Shown: positions 50,214 to 57,557 of the stretch, piece by piece
Layout of the letters: each line of letters begins with the position of its first letter
Numbering within the stretch: position 1 is the stretch's first letter
NCBI GenBank assembly: GCA_041656115.1
Contig: JBBAED010000003.1
Location: forward strand, 93,366 to 157,365
Source: Dehalococcoidales bacterium
Lineage (GTDB): Bacteria; Chloroflexota; Dehalococcoidia; Dehalococcoidales; UBA5627
Direction: 5' to 3'
DNA: 64,000 nt
Program-made: the position numbers and the translations under genes
The notes under the pieces: generated by a model
The model's database searches: none
The model's input: the letters and a program-made list of their open reading frames with translations, nothing else
Told to the model about the DNA's origin: nothing

Positions 50214-52325
50214 TTATCGGCCCTTGGTTGTTTTTGCCAGGGGCGGGAATTTAACCGAAGAAATTCTTAATCTTAAATCGCATTGCAAACATCTTTGTGC
50301 TTCGCTAACCGCTTCATCTTCGGTAAAACGGTTCTCGACAACCTCAAAGGTGGTTTTACGAAGATCCAAATCAATTAAAGAAGGTTCAACGCGCGGTTGT
50401 AAGGGGAAATCTTTTTCGCAGCCGATACAATCGCAAGGCTCGCTAATCGGAGCTAACTCTTCATCAATAATGCCTTTACCGCCCAGGTATTTATCAATTG
50501 CAATAGCTCCGGCTCTCCCCGAAGCAATCGATTGAATAATAGTTGACGGGCCGCTAACGGCATCTCCTCCGCCAAAAATCCCTTCCTTAACGGTTGCTTT
50601 ATCAGTGGCAACGGGAAGCCTGCCGCCCATAATAGCGTTGATATCGGAAGTAATCGGCAGTTCAGGCGCGTGCCCGATAGCCGAAAGTATTGTATCGTAA
50701 GCGTTGATAAAGGTACTCCCCTCAACCGGTACCGGCCTTTGCCTCCCCGAGGCATCCGGTTCACCTAACTCCATCTGAGTACATTGAAGGAGCATTTTCC
50801 CGTTTTCCGTATAAATCTTATCGGGCGCGGTGAGGTAAACCATATTGACGCCCTCATCTATACAGCCTTCAATTTCTTCCTCTCCGGCGGGCATTTCTTT
50901 ACGGGTACGGCGGTAAATCATATCGACTTGTTTGGCTCCCAACCTTATCGCTGAACGAGCGGCATCCGCAGCAACGTTACCGCCTCCGATAACCGCAACC
51001 TTTGCGCCGATTTTAACCGGAAATCCCATATTAATATCCTTCAAAAACTTAACGGCATCGATTACATTCTCGTTTTCTTCGCCTTCAAGATTCATTTTTA
51101 GGCTTCTGTGAGCACCGACAGCAATATAAACCGCATCAAAACCGTTCTTTAGCAGTTCATCGGAAGATTCAATTTTAGTATTCAGCTCAACCTTAAAACC
51201 GGCTTTCATAATCTCGCGGATTTCACTTTCAAGGATAGTTTTGGGTAACCTGTATTCCGGAATGCCAACCATCAACATCCCCCCAAGAACAGGTAACTGT
51301 TCAAAAACGGTTACCGCATGCCCTAATTTGGAAAGATAAAAAGCGGCGGTTAACCCCGCAGGGCCGGAACCGATAACCGCTACCTTCTTTCCGGTAGACG
51401 GGGAAATATTAAGATTATCACCCCAATTGGTTTGGTCGGTTTCGGCGGCAAAGCGTTTTAAGTTCCGGATACTTACGGCTTCGTTAACCTCTTTACGGCG
51501 GCAAACAAATTCGCAAGGGTGGTTACAGGCATACCCCAATGTCCTCGGGAAGGGTACTTTCTCTCTGATAACCGCATTCGATTCAATATATTTATTTTCG
51601 GTTATAAATCTTATGTAACGGGGGATATCAATATGAGCGGGGCAGGTTGCACGGCAAGGAACAAGCGCCGCATCCCGGTCTTCTTTTTCAATAAAACCTT
51701 TTTTATCGGTTAGCGCACCCGTCGGGCAAACTTCGATACAGGCACCGCAAAAACGACAATCAACTTCCGTTAGCGGCTTATCAAAAGAGGTGCCGATATA
51801 GGTTTCTTTACCGCGGTCAATAAAAGAAAGAACGCCGACTCCTCTAAGCTCATAACAAGCCCTGACACAGCGCCCGCAAAGGATACATTTACTCATATCA
51901 TGAATAAAAAGAGGATTACTGATGTTTACCGGCCGTTCGTTAACACTGCGGGCAAGCTTCTTTTTGTCCCCGATATACTGGGCAACCGCTTGAAGTTCGC
52001 AATTTAGGTTTTGAGAGCAAACCAAACAATCTTCCGGATGGGCGGCGAGAATCAGATCCATTGCTGTTTTGCGCACCCGCCTAATATCGGGCGTATCGGT
52101 TTTAACAACCATTCCTTCTTTGGCTACTGTGGTGCATGAGGTGGGGAAACCTCGTAACCCATCAATTTGAACAACACATAGTCTGCAACCGCCAAACGGG
52201 GTAAGATCGGGGTGGTAACAGAGTGTCGGGATATAAATACCGTTATCCAGCGCCGCCTCTAAAACGGTTTTGCCTTCTTCGGTTTTAACTTCTTTTCCGC
52301 CAATATTTAAAGTGATAATATTCAC
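50214..52325 (-). CDS. stnC: NuoG-like/GltD-like fusion, StnC-type transhydrogenase subunit
   Basis: The 703-residue protein joins two redox modules. Residues 1-205 are a NuoG-type electron relay: [2Fe-2S] ligands C36, C47, C50, C64; a His-Cys3 cluster (H96, C100, C103, C109); and two [4Fe-4S] motifs (147-157, 190-200). Residues from about 220 are GltD/NfnB-like: cysteines 224-228 and 267-275, the FAD motif GSGPAG (319-324), a second VIGGGNVAADAARSA motif for NADPH, and GGDAVSGPS for FAD. This combination matches StnC of the Sporomusa-type electron-bifurcating transhydrogenase, as I recall it. The GTG start overlaps the stnB stop (GTGA). A glutamate synthase or formate dehydrogenase role is less likely as no partner subunit is present. 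Confidence 0.85.
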   Translation of the reverse strand: MNIITLNIGGKEVKTEEGKTVLEAALDNGIYIPTLCYHPDLTPFGGCRLCVVQIDGLRGFPTSCTTVAKEGMVVKTDTPDIRRVRKTAMDLILAAHPEDCLVCSQNLNCELQAVAQYIGDKKKLARSVNERPVNISNPLFIHDMSKCILCGRCVRACYELRGVGVLSFIDRGKETYIGTSFDKPLTEVDCRFCGACIEVCPTGALTDKKGFIEKEDRDAALVPCRATCPAHIDIPRYIRFITENKYIESNAVIREKVPFPRTLGYACNHPCEFVCRRKEVNEAVSIRNLKRFAAETDQTNWGDNLNISPSTGKKVAVIGSGPAGLTAAFYLSKLGHAVTVFEQLPVLGGMLMVGIPEYRLPKTILESEIREIMKAGFKVELNTKIESSDELLKNGFDAVYIAVGAHRSLKMNLEGEENENVIDAVKFLKDINMGFPVKIGAKVAVIGGGNVAADAARSAIRLGAKQVDMIYRRTRKEMPAGEEEIEGCIDEGVNMVYLTAPDKIYTENGKMLLQCTQMELGEPDASGRQRPVPVEGSTFINAYDTILSAIGHAPELPITSDINAIMGGRLPVATDKATVKEGIFGGGDAVSGPSTIIQSIASGRAGAIAIDKYLGGKGIIDEELAPISEPCDCIGCEKDFPLQPRVEPSLIDLDLRKTTFEVVENRFTEDEAVSEAQRCLQCDLRLRISSVKFPPLAKTTKGR

Positions 52326-54202
52326 GATTTTCCCTCAGATTCAGAATTTTGCCAACTGCCGACCGGAATTAACGTGTCCGGTACCGCGATTTCTTCCTTA
52401 CTGGTTTTGACTACGGCATCGAAACGAGCGGGGCATACATCCAAGCAGTTTCCGCATTTAATACATTTTTCTTGTTCGATAATATAAATCATGCGTTTAT
52501 CGCCGATAATGGCATCGGCGGGGCAGCCCCTCTTACAAATTCCGCAACCTTGGCATTTGTCGGGCAAAATATAAAAATTAATCAGGTTTTTACAAACTAC
52601 TGCCGGGCATTTTTTATCGTTGATATGCGCTTCGTATTCCTCTCTGAAATAGCGGATAGTGGTCAGAACCGGGTTGGGAGCCGTACCGCCCAATGCGCAT
52701 AGCGAGCCTGCCTGAACCGATTTTGCCAGCTCTAAGAGCAAATCAATATCGCCCTCTTCACCGTTACCTTCGGTAATCTTTTCCAATATTTTTAACATTT
52801 GCAAGGTACCTTCACGGCACATCACACATTTACCGCATGATTCGGCCTGGGTAAAGGAAAGGAAATATTTGGCAAGATCAACCATACATGTTTGCGAATC
52901 AACAACAATCATTCCGCCGGAGCCCATTATGGCACCGGCAGCTGCCAGTCTTTCATAATCAACCGGTAAATCCAAGGCGCTGGCCGGTAAACAACCGCCG
53001 GACGGGCCGCCGTTTTGAACGGCCTTAAATTCCTTGCCGTCAATCAGCCCTCCGCCGATATCGTAAATAATTTCACGCAATGTCATTCCCATCGGGACTT
53101 CAACCAGCCCGCTGTTGGAAATTTTACCGGTAAGGGCAAAAACAGCCGTGCCTTTGCTTTTTTCGGTTCCTATTTGTGAATACCAATCGGCACCCTTGTT
53201 AATAATAACGGGAATTGATGCCAATGATTTAACGTTATTTATAGTGGTTGGTTTCCCCCATAACCCGGATTGTGCGGGGAAGGGTGGGCGGGTGCGAGGC
53301 ATTCCGCGTTTGCCTTCAATCGATGCCATCAGGGCTGTTTCTTCGCCGCAAACAAACGCACCGGCGCCTTCGTTGATATGAATATTAAAACTAAATCCCG
53401 AATCGAGGATATTCTCACCGAGAAAGCCTTTTTCTTCGGCTTGAGCCAGTGCCAAACGGACTCTTTTAACCGCCAAGGGGTATTCGGCACGAATATAAAT
53501 ATAACCCTCGGTTGCGCCGGTAGCATAGGCCGCAATAGTCATTCCTTCGATAACGGTATGCGGGTCGGCTTCCATAATACTTCTGTCCATAAATGCCCCA
53601 GGGTCACCCTCGTCGGCATTACAAATCATATATTTAATATCGCTTTGCTCTTTTTGGCAAAACTCCCATTTCATTCCGGTTGGGAAACCGGCGCCGCCTC
53701 TGCCGCGTAAGCCGGATTTTTTAACCTCTTCAACAACCTCAGTCGGTGTCATTTCGGAAAGGACCTTGCGCAGTGCGAGATAACCTTCTTTTTCGATATA
53801 GGCTTCGATTTTTTCCGGATTTATACGCCCGCAATTACGCAAAATAATGCGCTGCTGTTTGCGATAGAAATTAATATCTTTATAGTAACGAATATGTTTG
53901 CCGCTCACAGGGTCGGTAAAAAGGAGCCTTTCAACCGGCTTATCTTCAATAAAATGGGATTGAATAATCTCATCGACGTCTTCGACTTTAAGCCGGGTAT
54001 AAAAGATATCATCAGGCTTAATAATTGCAATCGGCCCCTGTTCGCAAAAACCGTGGCATCCCGTAAAATCTATTTTGATGTTGGTTAAACCCAACTCTGC
54101 CGTTTTTTGTTCCAGAGCCTTGCGTATTTCGCTTGATTTCCCCGATACGCAGCCGGTACCCTCGCAGATGTAAACGGTATAATTTTTATTGTTTGCCATC
54201 AT
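52322..54202 (-). CDS. stnB: NuoF/HydB-like flavoprotein, StnB-type subunit
   Basis: The 626-residue protein starts with a thioredoxin-like [2Fe-2S] domain (about 8-90), then a NuoF core with the FMN-binding GRGGAGFPTGMKW, the NAD-binding CNADEGDPGAFMDRS and EEGALMAS-like ATPase-free blocks, and the ESCGKCVMCREGT ligand set of the N3 [4Fe-4S] cluster. Two more [4Fe-4S] motifs close it (CQGCGICKRGC, CIKCGNCLDVC). It would oxidise or reduce NAD and hold the bifurcating FMN. It overlaps stnA by 17 bp. The same form occurs in HydB of [FeFe]-hydrogenases, but no hydrogenase catalytic subunit is encoded here. Confidence 0.88.
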   Translation of the reverse strand: MMANNKNYTVYICEGTGCVSGKSSEIRKALEQKTAELGLTNIKIDFTGCHGFCEQGPIAIIKPDDIFYTRLKVEDVDEIIQSHFIEDKPVERLLFTDPVSGKHIRYYKDINFYRKQQRIILRNCGRINPEKIEAYIEKEGYLALRKVLSEMTPTEVVEEVKKSGLRGRGGAGFPTGMKWEFCQKEQSDIKYMICNADEGDPGAFMDRSIMEADPHTVIEGMTIAAYATGATEGYIYIRAEYPLAVKRVRLALAQAEEKGFLGENILDSGFSFNIHINEGAGAFVCGEETALMASIEGKRGMPRTRPPFPAQSGLWGKPTTINNVKSLASIPVIINKGADWYSQIGTEKSKGTAVFALTGKISNSGLVEVPMGMTLREIIYDIGGGLIDGKEFKAVQNGGPSGGCLPASALDLPVDYERLAAAGAIMGSGGMIVVDSQTCMVDLAKYFLSFTQAESCGKCVMCREGTLQMLKILEKITEGNGEEGDIDLLLELAKSVQAGSLCALGGTAPNPVLTTIRYFREEYEAHINDKKCPAVVCKNLINFYILPDKCQGCGICKRGCPADAIIGDKRMIYIIEQEKCIKCGNCLDVCPARFDAVVKTSKEEIAVPDTLIPVGSWQNSESEGKS

Positions 54203-54659
54203 TGGCCGCCTTATTTCTTGCTTTTAGCAAGTCGGTTACTTTTTGCGGGGTCATGTTGCGCTGAACTTCGTCATCGATAACCATTGTCGGCGCCAGTGCA
54301 CAGGCACCGATACAGGCAACGGTTTCCAAGGAATATTTGCCGTCCGCGCTGGTCTCTCCCGGTTTAATATTTAACTCACGCTCAGCGGTTTCCAAAACCC
54401 TCGCTCCGCCGCGCACATGGCAAGCGGTTCCTTGGCAAACCTTAATGGTATGTTCCCCGGGTTTGGTAAAACGAAATTGCGAATAAAAACTGGCAACACT
54501 GTAAACATCATTTTCGGATATACCCAAATAAGAGCTTATCTCCGAAACGGCTGCGCAGGAAATATATCTCTCTTTTCCCTGTACTTCTTGCAGTATCGGG
54601 ATAAGATTTCTCCTATCGTTGGAATGTTGCTTTAAAATATCACCTATCGTCGCAGTCAT
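54186..54659 (-). CDS. stnA: NuoE/HydC-like [2Fe-2S] subunit, StnA-type
   Basis: The 157-residue protein has the thioredoxin-fold ferredoxin of NuoE: NLIPILQEVQGKERYIS in the helical part, then VCQGTACHVRGGARVLE and VACIGACALAPTMVIDDEV, giving the four Cys ligands of one [2Fe-2S] cluster. Its partner is StnB, as NuoE is for NuoF. It is the first of the three genes on this transcript, with a promoter at 54709-54737, and its stop overlaps stnB. Confidence 0.9.
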   Translation of the reverse strand: MTATIGDILKQHSNDRRNLIPILQEVQGKERYISCAAVSEISSYLGISENDVYSVASFYSQFRFTKPGEHTIKVCQGTACHVRGGARVLETAERELNIKPGETSADGKYSLETVACIGACALAPTMVIDDEVQRNMTPQKVTDLLKARNKAANDGKQ

Positions 54660-54708
54660 TAAAACTCCTCTGTAAGTATCTCACTTATCTTTGTAAAAAC
54701 ATTAAAGG

Positions 54709-54737
54709 ATTATAACCCAAACCCAAAGTCAATACAA
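54709..54737 (-). promoter_or_regulatory. Promoter of stnABC
   Basis: On the minus strand TTGTAT (54737-54732) and TATAAT (54714-54709) are 17 bp apart. The start lies about 43 bases upstream of stnA. It separates the transhydrogenase transcript from gdhA, although read-through from gdhA is possible. Confidence 0.55.
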
Positions 54738-54767
54738 AAGATTTATTTATTGTTTTAGGCGGGTAAT

Positions 54768-56024
54768 TTATACCCAACCCCTGAGTTTCATTGCCTCTAC
54801 AACGCGCTCAACCGCTCTGACATAGGCAGCTTGGCGCATATTGATTTTATATTCCTTGCTTGTTTCTAAAACCGAATGATAAGCGGCGGTCATTTTTTTA
54901 TCCAGTTTTTGGCGAACCTCGGCTTCATCCCAGCTGTACATATAGAAGTTTTGCACCATTTCAAAGTACGAAACGGTTACCCCGCCGGCATTGCAAAGGA
55001 AATCGGGGATAACATGGACACCGTTTTGATAAAGGATATCATCCGCTCCGGGGGTTGTCGGTCCGTTGGAAAGTTCAGCCAGGATTTTGGCTTTAACTTG
55101 ACCGGCATTTTTTTCGGTAATACAGTTTTCGACTGCCGCCGGAATAAGAATATCAACCTCAAGCTCAAGGAGTTCATCGTTAGAAATTTGGGTCATCCCC
55201 GGCAGGTTGCAAACGGAACTGGTTGTGCTTTTGCATTCATAGGCATGGGTTGGATCGATTCCCTCATCGTTTAAGGTACAGCAAACACCGCCCTTACTGT
55301 CGCAGACAGCGACTATTTTGGAACCGAACAGTTCTTTGCATAATCTGGCGGCATGGTATCCGGCATTACCGTAACCCTGTATCGCTACCGTCGCATTGGC
55401 AAGGTCAATTCCAAGTGTTTTTGCCGCTTCCCTGATAGTTATCATTCCGCCTCTGGCGGTTGCATCGCTGCGTCCGGGAGAACCTCCCAAGGGCAGGGGT
55501 TTACCGGTAATAACACCGAATTGCGTTTTACCGGCAATTGACGAATATTCATCCATCATCCATGCCATAATCTGGGGAGAGGTATAAACATCGGGGGCAG
55601 GAACATCTCTTTCGGGCCCCACAAATTGATAAATAGCGCGCATATAAGCCCGGCTTAAGCGTTCAAGTTCGCCGGTTGACAGTTCTTTGGGGTTGCAGAC
55701 CACACCGCCCTTACCGCCACCCAAAGGCAGATCCAAAAGCGAAGCCTTCCATGTCATCCACGAAGAAAGGGCTCTTACCGTATCGATTGTTTCATCGGGA
55801 TGGAATCTGATACCGCCTTTTGCGGGGCCTCGGGCATCGTTATGTTGGACTCTAAACCCTTGGAATACCTTTACCGACCCGTCATCCATTTTAACCGGCA
55901 ATGAAACATGTAACTCCCTCATCGGAGTTTTGAGCATTGCGGTTATTCCCGGAGATAAGTTTAAGATTTTGGCACAAGCGTCTATTTGCTGTTTGGCTAC
56001 TTCGAATGGATTAATACCCGACAT
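54768..56024 (-). CDS. gdhA: Glutamate dehydrogenase
   Basis: The 418-residue hexameric-type enzyme interconverts 2-oxoglutarate plus ammonia and glutamate. The catalytic Lys is in LPLGGGKGGVVCNPKELS (about residue 107); PAPDVYTSPQIMAWMMDEYS and the Rossmann VAIQGYGNAGYHAARL follow. The dinucleotide loop after the GYGNAG motif reads IVAVCDSKGGV; this does not decide NAD from NADP. It lies between nrpR (39 bp upstream) and the transhydrogenase genes. A role as NADPH consumer next to the Stn-like complex is plausible but inferred. Confidence 0.95.
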   Translation of the reverse strand: MSGINPFEVAKQQIDACAKILNLSPGITAMLKTPMRELHVSLPVKMDDGSVKVFQGFRVQHNDARGPAKGGIRFHPDETIDTVRALSSWMTWKASLLDLPLGGGKGGVVCNPKELSTGELERLSRAYMRAIYQFVGPERDVPAPDVYTSPQIMAWMMDEYSSIAGKTQFGVITGKPLPLGGSPGRSDATARGGMITIREAAKTLGIDLANATVAIQGYGNAGYHAARLCKELFGSKIVAVCDSKGGVCCTLNDEGIDPTHAYECKSTTSSVCNLPGMTQISNDELLELEVDILIPAAVENCITEKNAGQVKAKILAELSNGPTTPGADDILYQNGVHVIPDFLCNAGGVTVSYFEMVQNFYMYSWDEAEVRQKLDKKMTAAYHSVLETSKEYKINMRQAAYVRAVERVVEAMKLRGWV

Positions 56025-56063
56025 TTTTATTCTCCTTTTATTTTTAACACCTTTTAGTTTAAA

Positions 56064-57065
56064 TTATAATTTTATTTCGGAATAATGAACAAGGTCTTTA
56101 TAATCAACAACCGTATTCATGGCATAACTGATACTGTTAATATCGGCCTCACCGGCAGCCGCTATCGGATTTAAGCCGCCGATTAAGACAACCCCGACGC
56201 GATTTAAATCAATCGGAACCTGGCAAACGGCTTCGCTGATGTTACCCAGCAAAAAGATATCGCCCAGTCCCGCTTTTTTAAGTTTATCGGAAACTTGTTC
56301 GGCCAGCGATCGGCATATCGAAGGGATTTCTCTGTAATTTGCCAAAATCTCTCCGTTACCGTCTTGAGTCACCTTTGAGATTGAGGTCATTTTGGCTCTG
56401 ATAAATATCTCGGAAGGGTCAAGCGACGTACCTTCGTAATGAATCAGCTCAACAAAACGTAACGGTTTACGGTTTCTGATTTGTAATATCCCGCCGAATT
56501 TGGAATCGATAGGCACACCGGCTTTTAAAAGCGTGCCGTTAACGACAATACTGCAGACGGTAGCAAGGGCTTTTTTGCCCTCCGGGACAATATAATCCCC
56601 GATGGATTGGCCCTCACCTGCCACAAAAACAAGTTTACTTAGGGAATAAGGGGATTCAAACATCGGTTGCATTACTTTGAATGCCTTCGAAAAATCCGCT
56701 TGGTCAAAAGCGGTAATATTAACCGGAACAAGGCCTGTAAGTTTATCTAAATCAAAATCGGTGCGAAAAGCAAGAGTTTCGATTCTGGTTAGCGCAGACC
56801 CTACTTTATGGGTTACCATTGCCTTTTTAAGCTCCGATTGACCTAAATCGGTAATAATTCTGCCGTCGCGTTTGCCGATAAGCCTGGTAAGCCCTCGTTC
56901 ATCCATTAATCTGAGATGATAGCGCACGGTTCTCTCGCTTAAGTCTATCCCGACATCTTTTAAGCGTTTGGCAATTACAGTGGAGCCGATAGCGGTCGGG
57001 GATTCATGTAATGCGTCGAGGATGGCTAATACTTTGCGTTCTATATTTGCGGTTTCAAAAACCAT
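56064..57065 (-). CDS. nrpR: NrpR-type nitrogen regulator
   Basis: The 333-residue protein begins with a winged helix (RKVLAILDALHESPTAIGSTVIAKRLKDVGIDLSERTVRYHLRLM, about 10-55) and continues with a single NrpR/DUF128 effector domain (about 85-330, including GGILQIRNRKPLRFVELIHYEGTSLDPSEIFI and a NRVGVVLIGGLNPIAAAGEA motif). In methanogens NrpR represses nitrogen-assimilation genes and is released by 2-oxoglutarate. It is 39 bp upstream of gdhA on the same strand, which fits a nitrogen switch. Archaeal NrpR often has two effector domains; this one has one. The GGAA-N6-TTCC archaeal operator was not found near the promoter. Confidence 0.92.
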   Translation of the reverse strand: MVFETANIERKVLAILDALHESPTAIGSTVIAKRLKDVGIDLSERTVRYHLRLMDERGLTRLIGKRDGRIITDLGQSELKKAMVTHKVGSALTRIETLAFRTDFDLDKLTGLVPVNITAFDQADFSKAFKVMQPMFESPYSLSKLVFVAGEGQSIGDYIVPEGKKALATVCSIVVNGTLLKAGVPIDSKFGGILQIRNRKPLRFVELIHYEGTSLDPSEIFIRAKMTSISKVTQDGNGEILANYREIPSICRSLAEQVSDKLKKAGLGDIFLLGNISEAVCQVPIDLNRVGVVLIGGLNPIAAAGEADINSISYAMNTVVDYKDLVHYSEIKL

Positions 57066-57100
57066 AATAATCTCCGGCGGTAGGCAACCATATGCCGATA

Positions 57101-57129
57101 ATTATAAATAAATTTATAGCTAATGTCAA
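57101..57129 (-). promoter_or_regulatory. Consensus promoter of nrpR-gdhA
   Basis: On the minus strand TTGACA (57129-57124) and TATAAT (57106-57101) are 17 bp apart, a perfect sigma70 match. Its start lies about 30 bases before the nrpR ATG. A perfect promoter on a regulator gene implies that regulation occurs by operator binding. Confidence 0.85.
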
Positions 57130-57237
57130 ACAATTTGCCCGAAAAATCAATCCATTTTTGCCGTTAATTTCGCAACTCCAGCATTTTAGAGGATAACCAA
57201 TAAAAATATAATTCGCTTCATTTTCGGCCAATATCTA

Positions 57238-57266
57238 TTGACAACGGCGTTTACTGACTTTATTAT
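57238..57266 (+). promoter_or_regulatory. Promoter of the 82-aa gene
   Basis: TTGACA (57238-57243) and TATTAT (57261-57266) are 17 bp apart. The start is about 25 bases before the ATG. The sequence is independent of the divergent nrpR promoter 110 bp away. Confidence 0.8.
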
Positions 57267-57298
57267 GCTACTGGGAGTATCTTGTGTGAGGTACGGAT

Positions 57299-57547
57299 AT
57301 GGCTTCTAACTACAAACGGGGGCAGAGAGTTGTAATTGTACCGGCCAAAGATCAATTTGTATCACCTTACGATTCGCGGCTGGAACCTTTTGCCGGACGA
57401 ATCGGGGTCATCACCGATTATTATCGTTTGGATTTACCGGACGGCAAAAAAAAACAAGTCTTTATTTACACCGTAAGAATGAAAAACGAAGACAAAGAAG
57501 TGGTTGTTTACGAGGACGAATTAAGGGCTTATATCGGTTCCCGCTAA
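57299..57547 (+). CDS. Small SH3/KOW-like protein, 82 aa
   Basis: The protein starts MASNYKRGQRVVIVPA and has VSPYDSRLEPFAGRIGVITDYYRLDL, then QVFIYTVRMKNEDKEVVVYEDELRAYIGSR. The pattern of Gly-rich turns with alternating hydrophobic strands, ending in a short helix, is like a KOW/SH3-barrel used in ribosome or NusG-type binding or in cofactor chaperones. No family is claimed. It has a near-consensus promoter of its own. Its stop is 10 bp from the opposing exporter gene. Confidence 0.78.
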   Translation: MASNYKRGQRVVIVPAKDQFVSPYDSRLEPFAGRIGVITDYYRLDLPDGKKKQVFIYTVRMKNEDKEVVVYEDELRAYIGSR

Positions 57548-57557
57548 AAAATCAGTT

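Noticed and set aside
50214..52325. Glutamate synthase small subunit
   Set aside because: The GltD-like part is fused to a NuoG-type cluster domain and no large GltB subunit is encoded nearby.
50214..54659. NADH dehydrogenase (complex I) or [FeFe]-hydrogenase operon
   Set aside because: No membrane Nuo subunits and no hydrogenase H-cluster motifs are present; the third gene carries a GltD domain instead.
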